Source: Dipteronia dyeriana (taxonomy: Eukaryota; Streptophyta; Magnoliopsida; Sapindales; Sapindaceae). From it: a DNA stretch of 64,000 nucleotides. How positions within the stretch are numbered: the first letter of the stretch is position 1; each line of letters begins with the position of its first letter. The stretch is from the NCBI GenBank assembly GCA_032871835.1, contig CM065301.1:9990413-10054412 (forward strand), read 5' to 3'. Position numbers and translations under genes: made by a program. Below the pieces are notes generated by a model. It was given only the letters and a program-made list of their open reading frames with translations, did no database searches and was not told the origin of the DNA. Positions 24,539-37,754 of this stretch are shown one piece after another.

Positions 24539-25306
24539 ATGTCAACTCCCACCACCACCACCACCAAATCCAAATCTAAACAAGCCACGCCCTCTTCTTC
24601 CACCTCCCAAAACCACCGCCGCCTTTTCACTGACTCCGACGAGATCTGCATCCTCAAAATTTACTACAAGTTCACTAAGTCAACAACACAGTCTTCTTCT
24701 TCTTCTTCTTCTTCTTCTTCTTCTTCTTCCTCTCCGATCACCGTCGATTCCCAAACCTTCGAACGCATCAACAAGGCCCTCAACTCCAACTTCAGTCAAT
24801 CGCAGATCACCGACAAGCTCCGCAAGTTACGGGCAAAGTACCGCAAACAAGCGCGCACCAAGTCTCTCATCAAAACCCCACACGACCAGGAAATTTTCAA
24901 AATCGCCCGCAAGATGTGGGGCAAGAAAACCAAACCCAAAGAGAAGGTGGTTGAAGATCCTGTCTCCGGTGGCGACAATAACTTCAACGAAGAAGCAGAA
25001 GAAGCAGAAGAAGAAGAAGAAGAAGAAGAAGAAGAAGAGGAAGCTGTGGTTACTGGAAATGAACAAAGACGTGAAGAGGTGAATTTGGAGGAATACCCAG
25101 TACTAGTGAGCGAATTTTCCAAGTATTTTCCGGTGAATCCGATGTGGAAGTTGTTGGGTAATAGCAAATTGAAGAAGATGAATGAGCAGTGGATGTCTAT
25201 AGGGATTGAAGAAGCCAAGATTGTCACTAAGAAGGCTGACTTGATCAAGGAACAGACTCAGTTGCTCATGCAAGTCCTCCAGACCGGTAATGGTAGTGGG
25301 ACTTGA
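24539..25306 (+). CDS. GeBP/GPL-like transcription factor (DUF573)
   Basis: A nuclear DNA-binding protein of the GLABROUS1-enhancer-binding-protein family, a plant-specific group linked to trichome and cytokinin response. The intronless frame gives 255 aa from the ATG at 24539; the frame is open further 5' but without an ATG. A Ser/Thr-rich N-terminus is followed by the DUF573 domain from RRLFTDSDEICILKIYYKF to IARKMWGKK (about residues 28-140), interrupted by a poly-Ser run from (TCT)n. Then come a poly-Glu run from (GAA)n near 25000-25040 and the family C-terminal block FSKYFPVNPMWKLLGNSKLK...EQWMSIGIEEAKI with a leucine-zipper-like tail. The two triplet-repeat runs should be length-variable between individuals. 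Confidence 0.88.
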   Translation: MSTPTTTTTKSKSKQATPSSSTSQNHRRLFTDSDEICILKIYYKFTKSTTQSSSSSSSSSSSSSSPITVDSQTFERINKALNSNFSQSQITDKLRKLRAKYRKQARTKSLIKTPHDQEIFKIARKMWGKKTKPKEKVVEDPVSGGDNNFNEEAEEAEEEEEEEEEEEEAVVTGNEQRREEVNLEEYPVLVSEFSKYFPVNPMWKLLGNSKLKKMNEQWMSIGIEEAKIVTKKADLIKEQTQLLMQVLQTGNGSGT

Positions 25307-26619
25307 AGAATTTGTTTCTGATTTTGGGTTTCTTTTGTTGAACTAGCTAGTTAGTGGCTTCAGATTCTGACAAATTGTTTAGACTGGTTTCTTTAATTAT
25401 ATTAGATTTTGTTATTAGGTTGTTTTATTTAGCTTTTGATTGTCATGCTGCTGGTGAAAATTCAAAATCTAGTTGTTTTTTGTGGCTCCAATCTTGTTAA
25501 TGGGCTTATCTATTCTCAACAAAATTCTGGATCCATAGATTCAAATATCTATTGCACTCATTTGGAACTATCTTTTAATCTATAATTTTTACTAATGTTT
25601 TGTAAAAATTTAATGCGACTAAATTGAAATATTTTTTTTAAATAATTATATGTCAATCTCATATTCTTATTCCAACCAATGACCGTAATAATCAAACAAA
25701 CATGATATGTTATCCATAAAATTAACTACTATACTAATTTTTTTTAACAAATTTTATATACAAAAACACCCCTAAATTAGTTTTAAGTACAAAACAATAC
25801 AATTTAATTGAAAATAACTATCTACATTAAAATAAAAAAAAATAAAAAATAAAAATTGTGTAAAAATGGAACATCCACCCTTACCTATAAATCAAACCTC
25901 CTCCCATGTCATGTGGAGCAAAATTTTAATCAAGAATCACTGATCAAATATTTTACATTTTAATATTTTAAAAGTAAGATTATATTAATTTAAAATTTTA
26001 ACTTAAATTTAAAGCTTTAATATTTATTTATTAATTTTCACTAGGTTCAAAAGGTGGGAACTGTGAAGCCAAAAAATGAATCAAGGACATATGAATAAAA
26101 GTAAGGATACAAATTAAATTTAAAATTTGAAATGACGTACTTTTAACCTTTATTTTAATAATTTATAATTTATTTTACAATTACTAATTGATTATACATA
26201 TTTATTTTGTTTTTAAAATTATTGTTATTATAATTTTAATATTTACTTAATTTATTTATTAATTTTATAAGCATGCTTTTTGAAAATTTTGATCATACAA
26301 GTGTTAGACCAATGTGAGCAAAGCAAAACAGGCAACGTGTACTAAAAACCGAATAGATTTAGAAACACGTATAATCGATGAGTAAGACTTATTTTTATAA
26401 ACCTATTATCTTTAAGGATCAAGATCAGATCCTCTCTTTGGTCCTTGTTTTTCTTTAGCTTTTTTCAAATGTAATTAAAACATTAAGTTGCACGAGAGAA
26501 AAAAAAGGAATCAAATCTCATATATATATATTTTATATTTTATATTTTATATTTTACTTAAATGTCATTAGATTATGAAAAGTCAAGCAGAATAAATATC
26601 GAGTATTAAGATCCGATTC
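25307..26619. other. Spacer, left part of the second duplicate
   Basis: The 3' flank of the GeBP-like gene, then AT-rich DNA that matches the region upstream of it (see the duplication). No gene. Confidence 0.5.
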
Positions 26620-26993
26620 CTCCTCCACCACTGCCACCCACAAAATGTGGGGAAACAAAACTCAAGATTCTGTCCAGAAGAAAAGGAGCCTGTGGTTACC
26701 GGAAACAAACAAGGACGTGATCAAGAGGTGAATTACCGAATATGGAGGAATACCCAATACTAGGGAGTGAGTTTTCAAAGTATTTTCCGGTGAATCTGAT
26801 GTGGAAGTTTCTGGGTAATATCAAGTTGAAAAAGATGAATGGGCAGTGGATGTCGATTGGGATTAAGAAGCCAAGATTGTCACTAAGAAGGTCAAGGGGC
26901 AGACTCAATTACTCATGCAGGTTCTCCAAAATGGTAGTGGTGGTGGAAATTGAACAACTTGTTTCTGATATTCGGTTTCCTTTGTTAAACTAG
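26620..26993 (+). pseudogene. Broken tandem copy of the GeBP-like gene
   Basis: Only the end of DUF573 (aaaatgtgggg..., the KMWG block) and the C-terminal block survive. The DNA-binding part, poly-Ser and poly-Glu regions are missing. MEEYPILGSEFSKYFPVNLM and MNGQWMSIGI are clear. The frame then shifts, so the zipper tail is lost. The copy includes matching 3' flank. Confidence 0.85.
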
Positions 26994-27010
26994 TTAGTGA
27001 CTTCAGATTC

Positions 27011-28092
27011 TGATATTCGGTTTTTGACTGCCATGCTAATGAAAATCTAGTTTTTGTAGCTCCAATAACAACCAGGGCATTGACAAGCCAAACAAGCACC
27101 ACAACTAACCACTATGCTACATTTAACCATGTAATACCATAGGTTTGTTTGAAATTGCAATCATTTTGCCACCTGCAGTCTGAAGACAATATCTTTTGAT
27201 AACAGTGTAGCTTTGCATCAAATCTCTCAATCAAGCAGCAAATGTATTCAGGCATAAAGTACATGCAACATCAATTCAACTTCCCACAAAATTCAGCTAA
27301 TTCTGTATTCATGCTCTTTGCCTGCCTACATCATCCATTTTATGTGATCCCAAATCAGTTGCACACAATAGATGCACACAATAGATGCACCAGGATAGTT
27401 AACCTCAGCAACAACATAACGCAACAAAGGGCAGCCTACTTGCACCCAATATGCACCATAATTATTAATGTTTATCTCTTCAAACATTTCAGGTTAAAAT
27501 TCTCTGAAAGAGCAATGTCTATTATATAAAAACTTTCGTTCAAGAGGAAAAAAAAATAATAATAAAAAAAAAAAAAATAGAGAGAAGATGGAATTGAAAA
27601 TGAAAATGCTGAATCTTTCTATACGAAAACAAAACTTCAATTACTCGGTTCAGTCCAAGATTTCACAACATTAATATATGTTAACACATTGAATCCCCAA
27701 TCTAGAGAGTAGCGATTAAGATAACATTACTTGTGCACACAAACATAAACACGGTGATCACCACAGCCTAAATAACCACAACCACACTTGGCAGAAAACA
27801 GAAAAAGAATTAAGAAACATCATCACAATCAGAAACCATCAGATTTTTCTCATCCAGATGCAGTACACCAGAAGTACACCATCATATATCTAAAAAAGCA
27901 GTACCAATGACATCAACGATGCCAACAACACCACAACCAGGAACCAAACAGAACCTATCACGGAATTCTCCATGGTACCGAGAAATAAGATAACATACAG
28001 TACCAGAAGTCCAAACCATTTAAACATTTTAGGCAAACTAAGCATTTCCTATTAATCCATTTTTTTGGATATTGAAAGAGTAAAATGAGATA
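27011..28092. other. Spacer, no gene seen
   Basis: No frame or repeat of note. The last few hundred bases are probably the 3' untranslated region of CKS1. Confidence 0.5.
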
Positions 28093-29399
28093 TCACTTGG
28101 CGAGCATGCTTTGCTGGGCCTGATTCTCCTGCTGCTGCTGATAGTTTAGAGGCCTCCTGAAGAGCATGATGTGTGGTTCAGGGCGATGAACGGCATAATG
28201 AACCCATCCTCGGCTCTGCTGAACTCCAATAGCACGCCACTCAGTCTATACAAAAAACACCAGAATCAGAATCACATATTTCTCAAGACTGCTGAGGATT
28301 AAAATATCTTTGCTTTTCATCGATTGCAATACTGTGTTGGGGACAGAAATAACATACAATCAAATGTAAATCAAAACACAGAGTTCACAAGCACAGAAAA
28401 GTTCAAGAACAGACACGACATTATCCCCATAAGTAGTTCTTGTAAGTATGAAGAGAGAAAAACTACTACATCCTGCTGAATGCCGATCGATCATTATACC
28501 CTTATTATATTCAGAACAGTAACTAATAATTGAGTATTACACAACTTCATCTAACTATTGAAAAATTTCAACAGATAACTTGAGACTATTATGGTTCAAA
28601 TTGTATTTTAGGTTTCATCCATTTTGGGATCCCTTCTTCCCTTCTTACCCAGTTTATATACTTAACAGTTGACACACTTGGCCTATTCTTCTAATTAGAC
28701 CTACACATGGTGATGATACGGACTGCTAGGAAGTGACGAATTCACAAGATTGATATGACATCATAATTTCACCATATCTTGTTCAAGAAGGAAATGAATA
28801 AGGTTATCAAATAAAATTCAAATAAAATTCAAATAGAAACTAGTATTATTTACACACAAATATCCCCTTTCAATCTTGATCGTCCCGCCTAAGCAATAAG
28901 ACATCAATCATGTTGCCAATTTATTATGAAACAACAAATAAAACACTTTACAAACAAACCATAACTACAATAACACTAATGTAATCACAGTGTAATGGGT
29001 AAACAATGGTATTTAAAGTCGAAAAACGACTAGAACACAAAAATTGTACACCTAAAAAAACATATATACAATAACAGAATCAATTCACATTAGTATCCAA
29101 ACCAAAAAATAAAAAATAAAAACTAAAAAATTTAAGGCATCGAAAAACCCTAAACATGAAAACATACTTCAGAGAGGAGACGATTCTTGGGGAGCAGTTT
29201 GGCAACATCAGGAGGAAGAACCACGTGCCTGTACGGTCACCGCCAATTTCCCCAATTACATTAACAAAAAAATTATTAAATACAATAATATTTCAATAAA
29301 ATCACGAAAATGAACAAAATCAAAACCGATCATGTATAATATATACCTGTACTCATAAGCGTCATCAAAGTATTTCTCCGAGTACTGGATCTGACCCAT
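28093..29399 (-). CDS. CKS1: CKS1, cyclin-dependent kinase regulatory subunit
   Basis: The small Suc1/Cks adaptor that binds CDKs and helps them act on phosphorylated targets in the cell cycle. Exons 29347-29399, 29168-29228 and 28093-28245 are joined by GT-AG introns (267 nt, 88 aa). It starts [20 protein letters not shown] and continues [17 protein letters not shown] and [20 protein letters not shown]. It then has [19 protein letters not shown] and ends in a Gln/Ala-rich plant tail (SMLAK). The phosphate-pocket and CDK-binding residues (Y, R, W-R, Q, HxPEPH) are all there. No alternative assignment is likely. None of the three exons is long enough to be prominent alone. Confidence 0.97.
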
Positions 29400-30522
29400 A
29401 TTTCGATTCCGGTTTGTGATTACGAAGCTCCGATCTGAGATAACAGAAAATGAGAATTGCAATTAGATTGTTTTGAAAGAAAATCGATTTGTTATTGTTA
29501 AATGAAGGAAGAGAATCACAGAGAGAGAGAGAGAGAGAATGGGAGACGTGTACCGTACACAGCAAAAGGAAACAGTGACTGGTGAGAGAGAAACACGAGC
29601 GCTAGTCTGTGAGAGTGAGTGAGAGACAAAGGGAGTGTGTTATACAACGACAAACATAGAGAGAGGCGTAAATGGTTAGTTTTAAGGAGGGCTCAAAAGG
29701 AAATATAAAATATTTTTTCCAGAAGACAATATTTGAATTTCAAATTTTGAATACTCCCGCTGTATACAGTCAAGATTATTACTTTTATTTTATTTTATTT
29801 CACTTCAAATATCCAAATTATTTATTCCGTTTCAAATATTCAATATCTTCTCCAACGGTACTATTATTTTCTAAATTATAATTAAAACCCAATAATCAAT
29901 AATCCAATGCATCCCACAGCCCACAACTCAACAATTTAATTTCACGTTCTTTCGGAATTCTATTGGTACTAATGTGTGATTAAGGTTACATGCCTTCCCA
30001 ATCCTCTAAACTTGTCCCTTTTTCCTCTCATTACAGTGACAAGGAAAATACAGTTGTTTTAAAGCATTTCGGTCCGGTGTTATGCGTCAATCCAATTATC
30101 ACATCATTAATCGAAATGCAATGCAAATGAAATACTCGGTTTAGAACATTTTACTTTCTAACATGTTGCACTGTCAAATTCCTGTGCCAATAACAAGAAC
30201 TGTAATACCCATTTAACTCATGTAGTTCACAGGATATGTCAAAAATACAAAATTCGGAAATATTTCTTCCGTCCAACCTACTATCCCAGAACCTGTATAT
30301 ATTAACTGACTGGTTTTTTTTTTTTCTCTTCTTTCTTTTCTATAAGCTACCTGCTAGTCTGCTACCCACATTCCAATATTAAAACAAAAGAAAAAAGGTA
30401 AGGTCGACTTCTAAAATCCCTGTACAAGGATGGATAGACAAAAGGGTCATGTACATTTCCTGAGGCGAAGATTGTGCAAAAAAATACCGACTCCAATTCG
30501 CAAACAATAGTTTCCCCATTCT
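29400..30522. other. Spacer between CKS1 and the PHD/GNAT gene
   Basis: CKS1 leader with a (GA)n run (about 29519-29538), then AT-rich DNA. No gene seen. Confidence 0.5.
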
Positions 30523-33500
30523 TTATCCCTGGGTTGCTGACTTGCATCCCTCGGCAGACTTACCAACAAAACGGTATTTCGGTACCTTCTTCTGCAGCAT
30601 AGATGTTCCCTGGAAGACTATCAAAGGGTAGTCGTTTCTGAGCTTGTTTAGCTGCAAGAGTGAAGAATGCTTTTGAGTTGATCATATAATAATCTGCATA
30701 AATACTGAGCCAAAAACAATTGAAAATATATATTGAACCTCCTCTTCTGCCATCTTGTCGAAACCAAATTTATTAGTCCAAATGGATTCAGCTTCACTGG
30801 CCGATGGAAGGACAAGGTTTTTCACATGTAAGAAGCCAAGTAGCTTCTCGATACAAGAAAAAAGGGACTGGAAATAACCCTACAGAAACAGTGGATTTAC
30901 ATTTAGTTTGAATGCTTGTTACCTAGCCAATAAAACTAATGAGATATTCACAAATGAATAATTAAATAAATCCGTTTCTTAGCCCTGCAGCAGATTTACT
31001 CACCTGGCCTTGGGAACCTTTACTTGTTGCAACCAAAGGTAGCTCTGCCACTTCCTCCCCGAAAATCCTAAAAATCCCAGCTGAAACAACCACTTGGCTG
31101 CATAATAACCAAACCAATGATAATCAGAATAAACTACCTACTCTACACACCCAACAATGGAAATTCATCAGAAGTTATTCTTACTTCACTGTCAATATTG
31201 CACAATACATCCCATGGAAATCTTGGGTTTTAAGACTTCTTCTGCAAAATCGATTGATGAATGCAACAACTCATAATCAGAGATCAGATTAAAAAAACCG
31301 AGATACGAGGTAAACAAAAGTGATAATGTATAGCTCACCCATAAACCATTGAGGGGATGAGATCAGTTTTAGACACACTTTCAATTATCGGATCAAAACA
31401 ATCCTGAAGCATTAAAAAAAAAAACATCCTTTTAGCATTTGATACCAAGGCAATCAAAACAAGACTATATTATAAATAAAACTTATTATGCTGTATTCAG
31501 CACAACTAATGACAGCAACATGATTGTTTTGGCAAAACCAACTTCATACTATGTAATTGGCAATCAGAAATACTCACATGGAAGATAGCAACAGCTTTAG
31601 ATAGCAAGGTTCTCAATCCACCAGAATCAGAAGTATCTACTTTCTTCCCCTTCAGAACCCTCCATCTGACATCAACATCTGCCGCACTACATGCATCAAT
31701 TTCTTCACGCTTCTTCTTTATGACATTCATACAGGTATCAGGAAGCTTCTCTTCCCCCCGACCAATCAACTTCTGCAAAGCCAAATTAATTCTTTTGCAC
31801 TCTGCACGACATAGCCATTTTCCTTCTGGCAATTCCTGTTAAACATGAAGAGTCAATAATAACTCACTTGAGTGTTAATGTTCCAACCAGAAAACCGTGT
31901 ATTATAATATAAAACAGAATATTATGCCATGAGATTAGCACCTTAAGGTCTTCCATGCCATTTTCCTTCAAACAACCGACATGATATTCTCTCTCACACT
32001 GTAAAATAGCATATCATTTAGTAAAGAAACCAAAAAGTGTATATGAGATCTGAACCAAGTCCCAACCAACACAAAAAATAAAATAATAATAATAATAAAG
32101 AAAAAACCTGATCACAAAGCATAACAGTGCGACTACCAAATCCTGATCTGCAAAAATCACGTCCTCTGCAAAGATAAATATATTTTCGAAAGGAAAAAAT
32201 GTCAAGGGATTGACAAAAATAAAGTAAGCAAGAGAGTAGGACAAAATGACTTTGAACGAATTGCGTGAAACAGAGAACAGAAATGTTAAAGCAAAAGACA
32301 AGGCCAGAATAGGAAAAATAATAAAACTTATAATTTGCAAATTTTGGATTTCAGGACAATGGTAGATCTAACCTGCACAAAACACATCCACCTAATTCAA
32401 AGTCTGGACTTTTGACAATCCGAATGCATCTATTAGTTATCTGTGCTATAGGATCAACTCCTGGAACCCTCCCTGCCGCTATAGCATTGGCATTGTGCTC
32501 CACAGATTTTTCATTTTGTAATGCATTACTGCAATATTTACAGTACCAAGTACCACTAGGGATCTTCGCTAAACCAACACAGTCTGCAATAATAATTTAT
32601 TGATACAAGGATAAGCACCAAGCTAACTCAAGCGGATTATACAAGATAACTTACTAGAGTTATACAGATGCCATGAATGTTGACAGAGAAAGCCAGAAGG
32701 TAGTGATGACCAAAAACTGTTTCAAGGACAATCAAGGTGACCAGAAATCCTAACCATTTCAGTAGTATTATATTCAGATTATCATATGAGAAAGTAAATC
32801 TAGGATGAGAAGTGTTCATAAATCTGAAAAAAGTTATACCTGATAACACGACATACCTTGAACTATACATACAAGAAACTACGACAAAAAGAGCACAATA
32901 CATTTTAGTCATATACATGTGCAGGCTATTAGCACAAAATCCCTGTATGCTGACTAAATTTAGGGAGAAAAATTACATCGGAAGAATAGTTAATTCACAC
33001 TTGTAGGCAAGGCACCACACCCAAAAAAACAATACTCGACATCAAAATGCACATGCAAAACTCAACAAAGAGGAAAATATTTAATCAATCAGTGCAATAA
33101 TATCAGGAGGAAAAATACAAGCCAGAAGCACAAGTTAACATGTTTACCAAAATTATGATTTACAAGAATTGTATATGTGAAGTGCATATAATAAGCCACA
33201 CTCCAGAGAATCAGAGATGACAGTGGAAAGCTGAGGCAACTAAAACAGCAGACTCAGTTGAAAGGCCGCCTAAGAAATCAGACTATTTAATAACATATAC
33301 ACACATGTAAACAGCATTAGAAAAAACCTGTACATAAATCAGAACATTAAACCTCTACATATGTGTGGCCTCCATATACTACATAAATTAAGTCCTCCGT
33401 TTCAAATTCCACACACCTCATACAGCAGAATTTAGCATATCCATATAGTGTAATGTTTAATTAGGCAAAATCGGTTTCTAAAAGATGGAACAACAGATTA

Positions 33501-36500
33501 GGTCTGTCAGTACCACCCAGGGTTCTTAGACTCTTCTCAATTGCATTTGTACTACTTTCCACCTTCATAGCCAATGCAAAAATAAAACATAACAGCAGCC
33601 ATAGTCCTTCCATATCCAATTTTCTTACAATTTATCTACTTCAAGATGTAACCCGAGGTAAAATGAAAAAAAGAAGAAGCATCTACCGTGTTTAAATCAT
33701 CTTCCAGAACACAAGAGCTCGAGTCATTAACAATAAATAGCATCTATAATAAAATCCAAGCCACCAGAGAGGTTCCTGATAAACACAAAATGTAAAGAGA
33801 GAGTTGATGTTCACCTAAGTGGAAAGCCCTTGGACATGTATCACAACATAGTAGATTTCCGCCGTCCATACATATGCCACAAAGGTCATCATTATCTTTC
33901 GAAGGGATTTCTTGCTCTCTAGATAAGAGTACAGAAAATTCATGGAGGGATACGCCATTAGAAGTGAAGATGTGATGAAAGCTGTCAAACAAAGGGAGCT
34001 CAAGTCAATAACAATAAGAGGCTATTATGTAAGCATAACAAACCAAAATCTCTCAAGTCCCAGGTACTTTTGCCACAAGATCAAGTGGACATGCCACAGA
34101 TGTTTTGCCATTTAAATCATTATGCACAGAAAAGTGAATCATAATGAGCCTTGTAACAATTCATATCAAGAGGTTATATAGAACCACATTATTTGCTTCC
34201 AACACCTAAACATTCTATATGAACACTCACGGTTTACGACGACTTGCCCAACCAGCATGTGCTTCAAACTGTGAGGGGCTAACCTGTTCAATAAATGTAT
34301 CAATAACAAAAAATTCAAACCTCCAACAAAATTCTTAGGGAAACAACAATTACTGAGGATGAAAAGTACCTCAGAGTTGCAACAAGAGCACATTATTCCA
34401 CACCCATATTTATAGCCTACCAGCAATTTCTACCAACAACAAAAAACAGATCAGAAAAGAGCAGTTCTAATTAAAATAGATAAACTCATCTCATTCAGCG
34501 TCATTGCAACAACCTGTCCACGAACAAAATATGCCACTTCGGTTCCATCTGGCAGACCATCTTTCTCAAAGACCAATTTATGCATCCGCAGATCCCTTGC
34601 AGGACAAGATGGACAAATTTTAAAATTCGTTGCAAAAATTGGGTAACAACAAACATCTCAACTGTAGACACCAAAATAAACAACAAACAAACAGCAAGTA
34701 CATATACAAACACAGATAGGATACTAACTTTCTTGTTATTTTTCCCTGTAACTTTGATGAGCAACTGGACTTAGATGTACTGTGAGATGACTTTCGGACA
34801 GATTTTGGTTCTGGAGATCTGAAATAAGTCGAGACAAAAAATATAGTGAAATCTCAAAGAATAGCAAACACAAGAAAAAGAGATTTATTATCTATTTTTA
34901 CATCGCAAAAGCAAAGGAAGCTAATTACATTCCTGACAAAGTATGTGCAAGCATTTGAAGCCAGTGTTGCATCTTAACGCAACACAGTTAAAAACAATTC
35001 TAGTACAGCAAAATTCTGTATGTAATTTAGCAAAAGTTATAACTGAGCAAACAAAAGTAAACAAATTTCAGCACCCACTATTAAACCATACTGACATATA
35101 CGAAACTTATAAAAATTGGGACATTATTCTGGTATCCAAAGAAAGATAAATGCAAACAGTAGTTAGTGTTACCATCAGAAATTTGCTAGATCTGTTTGAT
35201 AACAAAAAATGTTTACAATTTCATTCTGCAAACATAACTGTAATAAACCAGAAGCAAAAACAGGAACACATGCCCACAACTAGAGAAATCTTTTACCAAT
35301 AAAAACATTACATTGATAAGCTGTTCAATTCATCTATGCCTTCCTTCAATCATGCATAAACAAGAATTCATAGAATTAAAAAAATTATTAAATCTGATAA
35401 AACCTTCACATATTCATTCTCTATCTCTCCAGATATAATAGCAATACTGCAACTATAACAGCAGATAGAATCATAGAAGGAACTAAAATTACTCTCACAC
35501 TATCAAACAGTAGTGCCAAAAATCATAATCAAATGAGATAGAGCAAAGTAATACCCTTCACTAGTATCAGTTAATCCAACAGAACCAACTTGAGACTCTA
35601 TCAACTCCATGCATGTATTAGTATCGGTCAATCCAACAGAACCAACTAGAGACTCTTTCAAGTCCGTGCATGTATTACATAACAGCATTGGTACTCCCAT
35701 GCCAGATTCCATAATAGAACCTGCAATTGATTAAATGGCCAAAACTTTCAATTACCAGCAATTTACTCTATAATGCTTATTAAAAGAGATCTGAAAGAAA
35801 CCTCTGCAGTTAAGGCAAAAAGTAGATGTCTTGGCTGATGAACCAATAACCATTTGAAGAGTTTCCTCCAATGTTTCCAACGGAGACACTTTGCATGCAT
35901 TCATTACGTCACGAAGTGTCTTCCCATTCTCCAAATAAATATATTCAGGAGGTCGTTTGTTTGAGCTACCAGCATGTAACTCAAACACATTAGGAGACAG
36001 AACCTAAATGATGGAAAATAAGCACTCAATTCATTGTTCTCACACAAGTATCCTTTAATAACACAAAAGGCACAAAAAGGGAACCAAAATATAATTCCAA
36101 ATAGTACTGAAAACTTACTTCGTTGCCTTTACAGTCATCACAAAAACACAATATCCCTGGGCCCTTAATCACTCCTGATAGTCCTGTTACTCCAGTACCT
36201 TTACCCTAAAGTGTAAAGAACAATCAGAACCAAAGCTGCAACTGGAAAATTAACTCCTCATACATCTCATTTTCATTGGATTAAAAGACAGCTAAACAAA
36301 AATCATACCTTAGCACTGCGAATGTACTTCACATTCATCCCTTCAAGTATACCCAAATCAAGAAAATCCTTCAACTTTGTATAGAACTTTCTCACTGCCA
36401 TCTTTGCAGATGTAATGGCCACTCCATCATCACCACCATCTAGAACTTCTTTGGCATCTTTCTCATTTCCAATGTCGTTCACTGCAGAATCCATCTTTTG

Positions 36501-37754
36501 TTGTAACATCGATCTTGTAAATCTCCTCAAAGGTCTCTCAACAACCCCATTCGGCACCTTCTCTTCATCATTACCACCAGCCACAATAGCTCCTATGGCA
36601 CTAGTTCCTTCCTCACACAAATTATCCGATTCTTTCATTTCCAATGGCCTCTCAACAACCCCAGTTGGAACCTTCTCTTCACCATTACCACCTGCCACAA
36701 TAGGTTCTATGGCACTAGTTCCTTCCTCACACAAATTACCCGATTCTTTCGTTTCCGAAGGCTTCTTGGGCAATGAATTCTCTACAAATCCACTTCCAGT
36801 ATCATTCTTTTTCTCCTCTCCTACACCAATAGCCTTCTCAGGCTCATTCTCTTTCTCGGCAACCATTTCTTTGCGTATAACTTCTTCTACATGCATCAAT
36901 TCGTTGAAACATTCATCAATTATAGCATTTTCAGGTGCACTCTTTTCATCTTCCACTGCATTTACACCAGTTGTCTTTTCAGGCTCATTTACTTCCTCTT
37001 GATGCGTTTTCTCACATCTATCTTCCTCGAAGTCCATTAAATATACATCACATACATCATATTCCTCCTTTTGAACACCAATTACTGCATTTTCAAGCTC
37101 ATTCATTTCCTCCTGAACCATTCCTTCACCCATTAACGATTTAAAAAATTCATCATTGTTCTCCTTCTCAAAATCCATCAACCAATTTTCCATTTCTTTC
37201 AGGTTCTCCTCCTGCTGTAGTTTTTCATGTCTATCTTCCACTAGATCATCCATCACTTCATCACATTCATTAATTTTCTCTTTTTCAAAATCAACTGCAA
37301 CAGGTTCAGATTCACTCTTTTGGTCTTCCACTTGACACTGAACATCTTCCTCAAACATCAAAACCTCCTTTTCACCAATTACCCCATTTTCTAAATCAAC
37401 TTCACGCTCACAAACAGATGTCGAATCAACCTTGGCTTCGACCACGTCCACATCCACCACATCGCTTTTCGCCTCTTCTTCGCTCAAAACATACGCTTCC
37501 TTATCAAGACCCACAACACCACCGATTTCTTCCGTCCTTTTCTTCCTCAACACATACGTTTTCAGTTTCTTACTCTGAGGCGAACCCAACCCAACACCCG
37601 ACTCCACATTGTCCTGGGCCTGTCTGGACCGAGTACGACCCAGAAACGGGTATTCCGTTTGATTTCTCATAACAAACTCGAACTCACGCTTCGAACACGG
37701 CCGGATCTTCGATCGCACCACAAACTTGTCCTCCGAATCCGCACCGTTCGCCAT
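30523..37754 (-). CDS. PHD-finger / GNAT acetyltransferase-like nuclear protein (IDM1/At2g36720 type)
   Basis: A chromatin protein of the plant PHD plus acyl-CoA N-acyltransferase group (IDM1/ROS4 relatives). Eighteen exons give 3423 nt and 1140 aa in one frame: 36309-37754, 36119-36205, 35802-36003, 35555-35720, 34729-34818, 34514-34595, 34370-34429, 34231-34283, 33815-33981, 32373-32583, 32108-32165, 31942-31998, 31578-31835, 31339-31403, 31185-31241, 31004-31097, 30739-30879, 30523-30651. Exon 1 codes an acidic low-complexity region. Two Tify/TPL-binding-like blocks follow ([11 protein letters not shown] at about 512, [11 protein letters not shown] at about 712). PHD 1 is [18 protein letters not shown]...GTWYCKYC (about 762). 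PHD 2 starts [12 protein letters not shown]. The GNAT fold (about 980-1110) has SKGSQGQGYFQSLF at the acetyl-CoA loop. The start ATG opens [11 protein letters not shown]. Its enzymatic activity is not proven by sequence. Confidence 0.93.
36532..36770 (-). repeat. 114-bp tandem repeat inside exon 1 of the PHD/GNAT gene
   Basis: Two in-frame copies (starting at 36532 and 36646) encode the 38-residue unit beginning [10 protein letters not shown] and ending VVERPL. A smaller in-frame duplication lies in exon 4 ([14 protein letters not shown] / GSVGLTDTS, 35560-35690). Confidence 0.9.

Larger units (their letters stand above)
23600..27060 (+). repeat. Tandem segmental duplication carrying the GeBP-like gene
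   Basis: Upstream AT-rich DNA (about 23620-24100), the gene body and the 3' flank of the GeBP-like gene are repeated in order at about 25600-27060. One example is ttttaatatttatttactag...ttttcactat near 24050 against ttaatatttatttattaattttcacta near 26020. Another is the 3' phrase cttgtttctgat / ttggtttcctttgtt...actagttagtg, present at 25310 and 26958. The shared non-coding flanks show DNA-level duplication rather than a retrocopy. Ends are approximate. Confidence 0.75.

Noticed and set aside
24513..25082. Pro/Lys-rich frame overlapping the GeBP-like gene
   Set aside because: Out-of-frame reading of triplet runs; the DUF573 frame is the real one.
36415..37002. Plus-strand frame of 195 codons
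   Set aside because: Antisense shadow of exon 1 of the PHD/GNAT gene.
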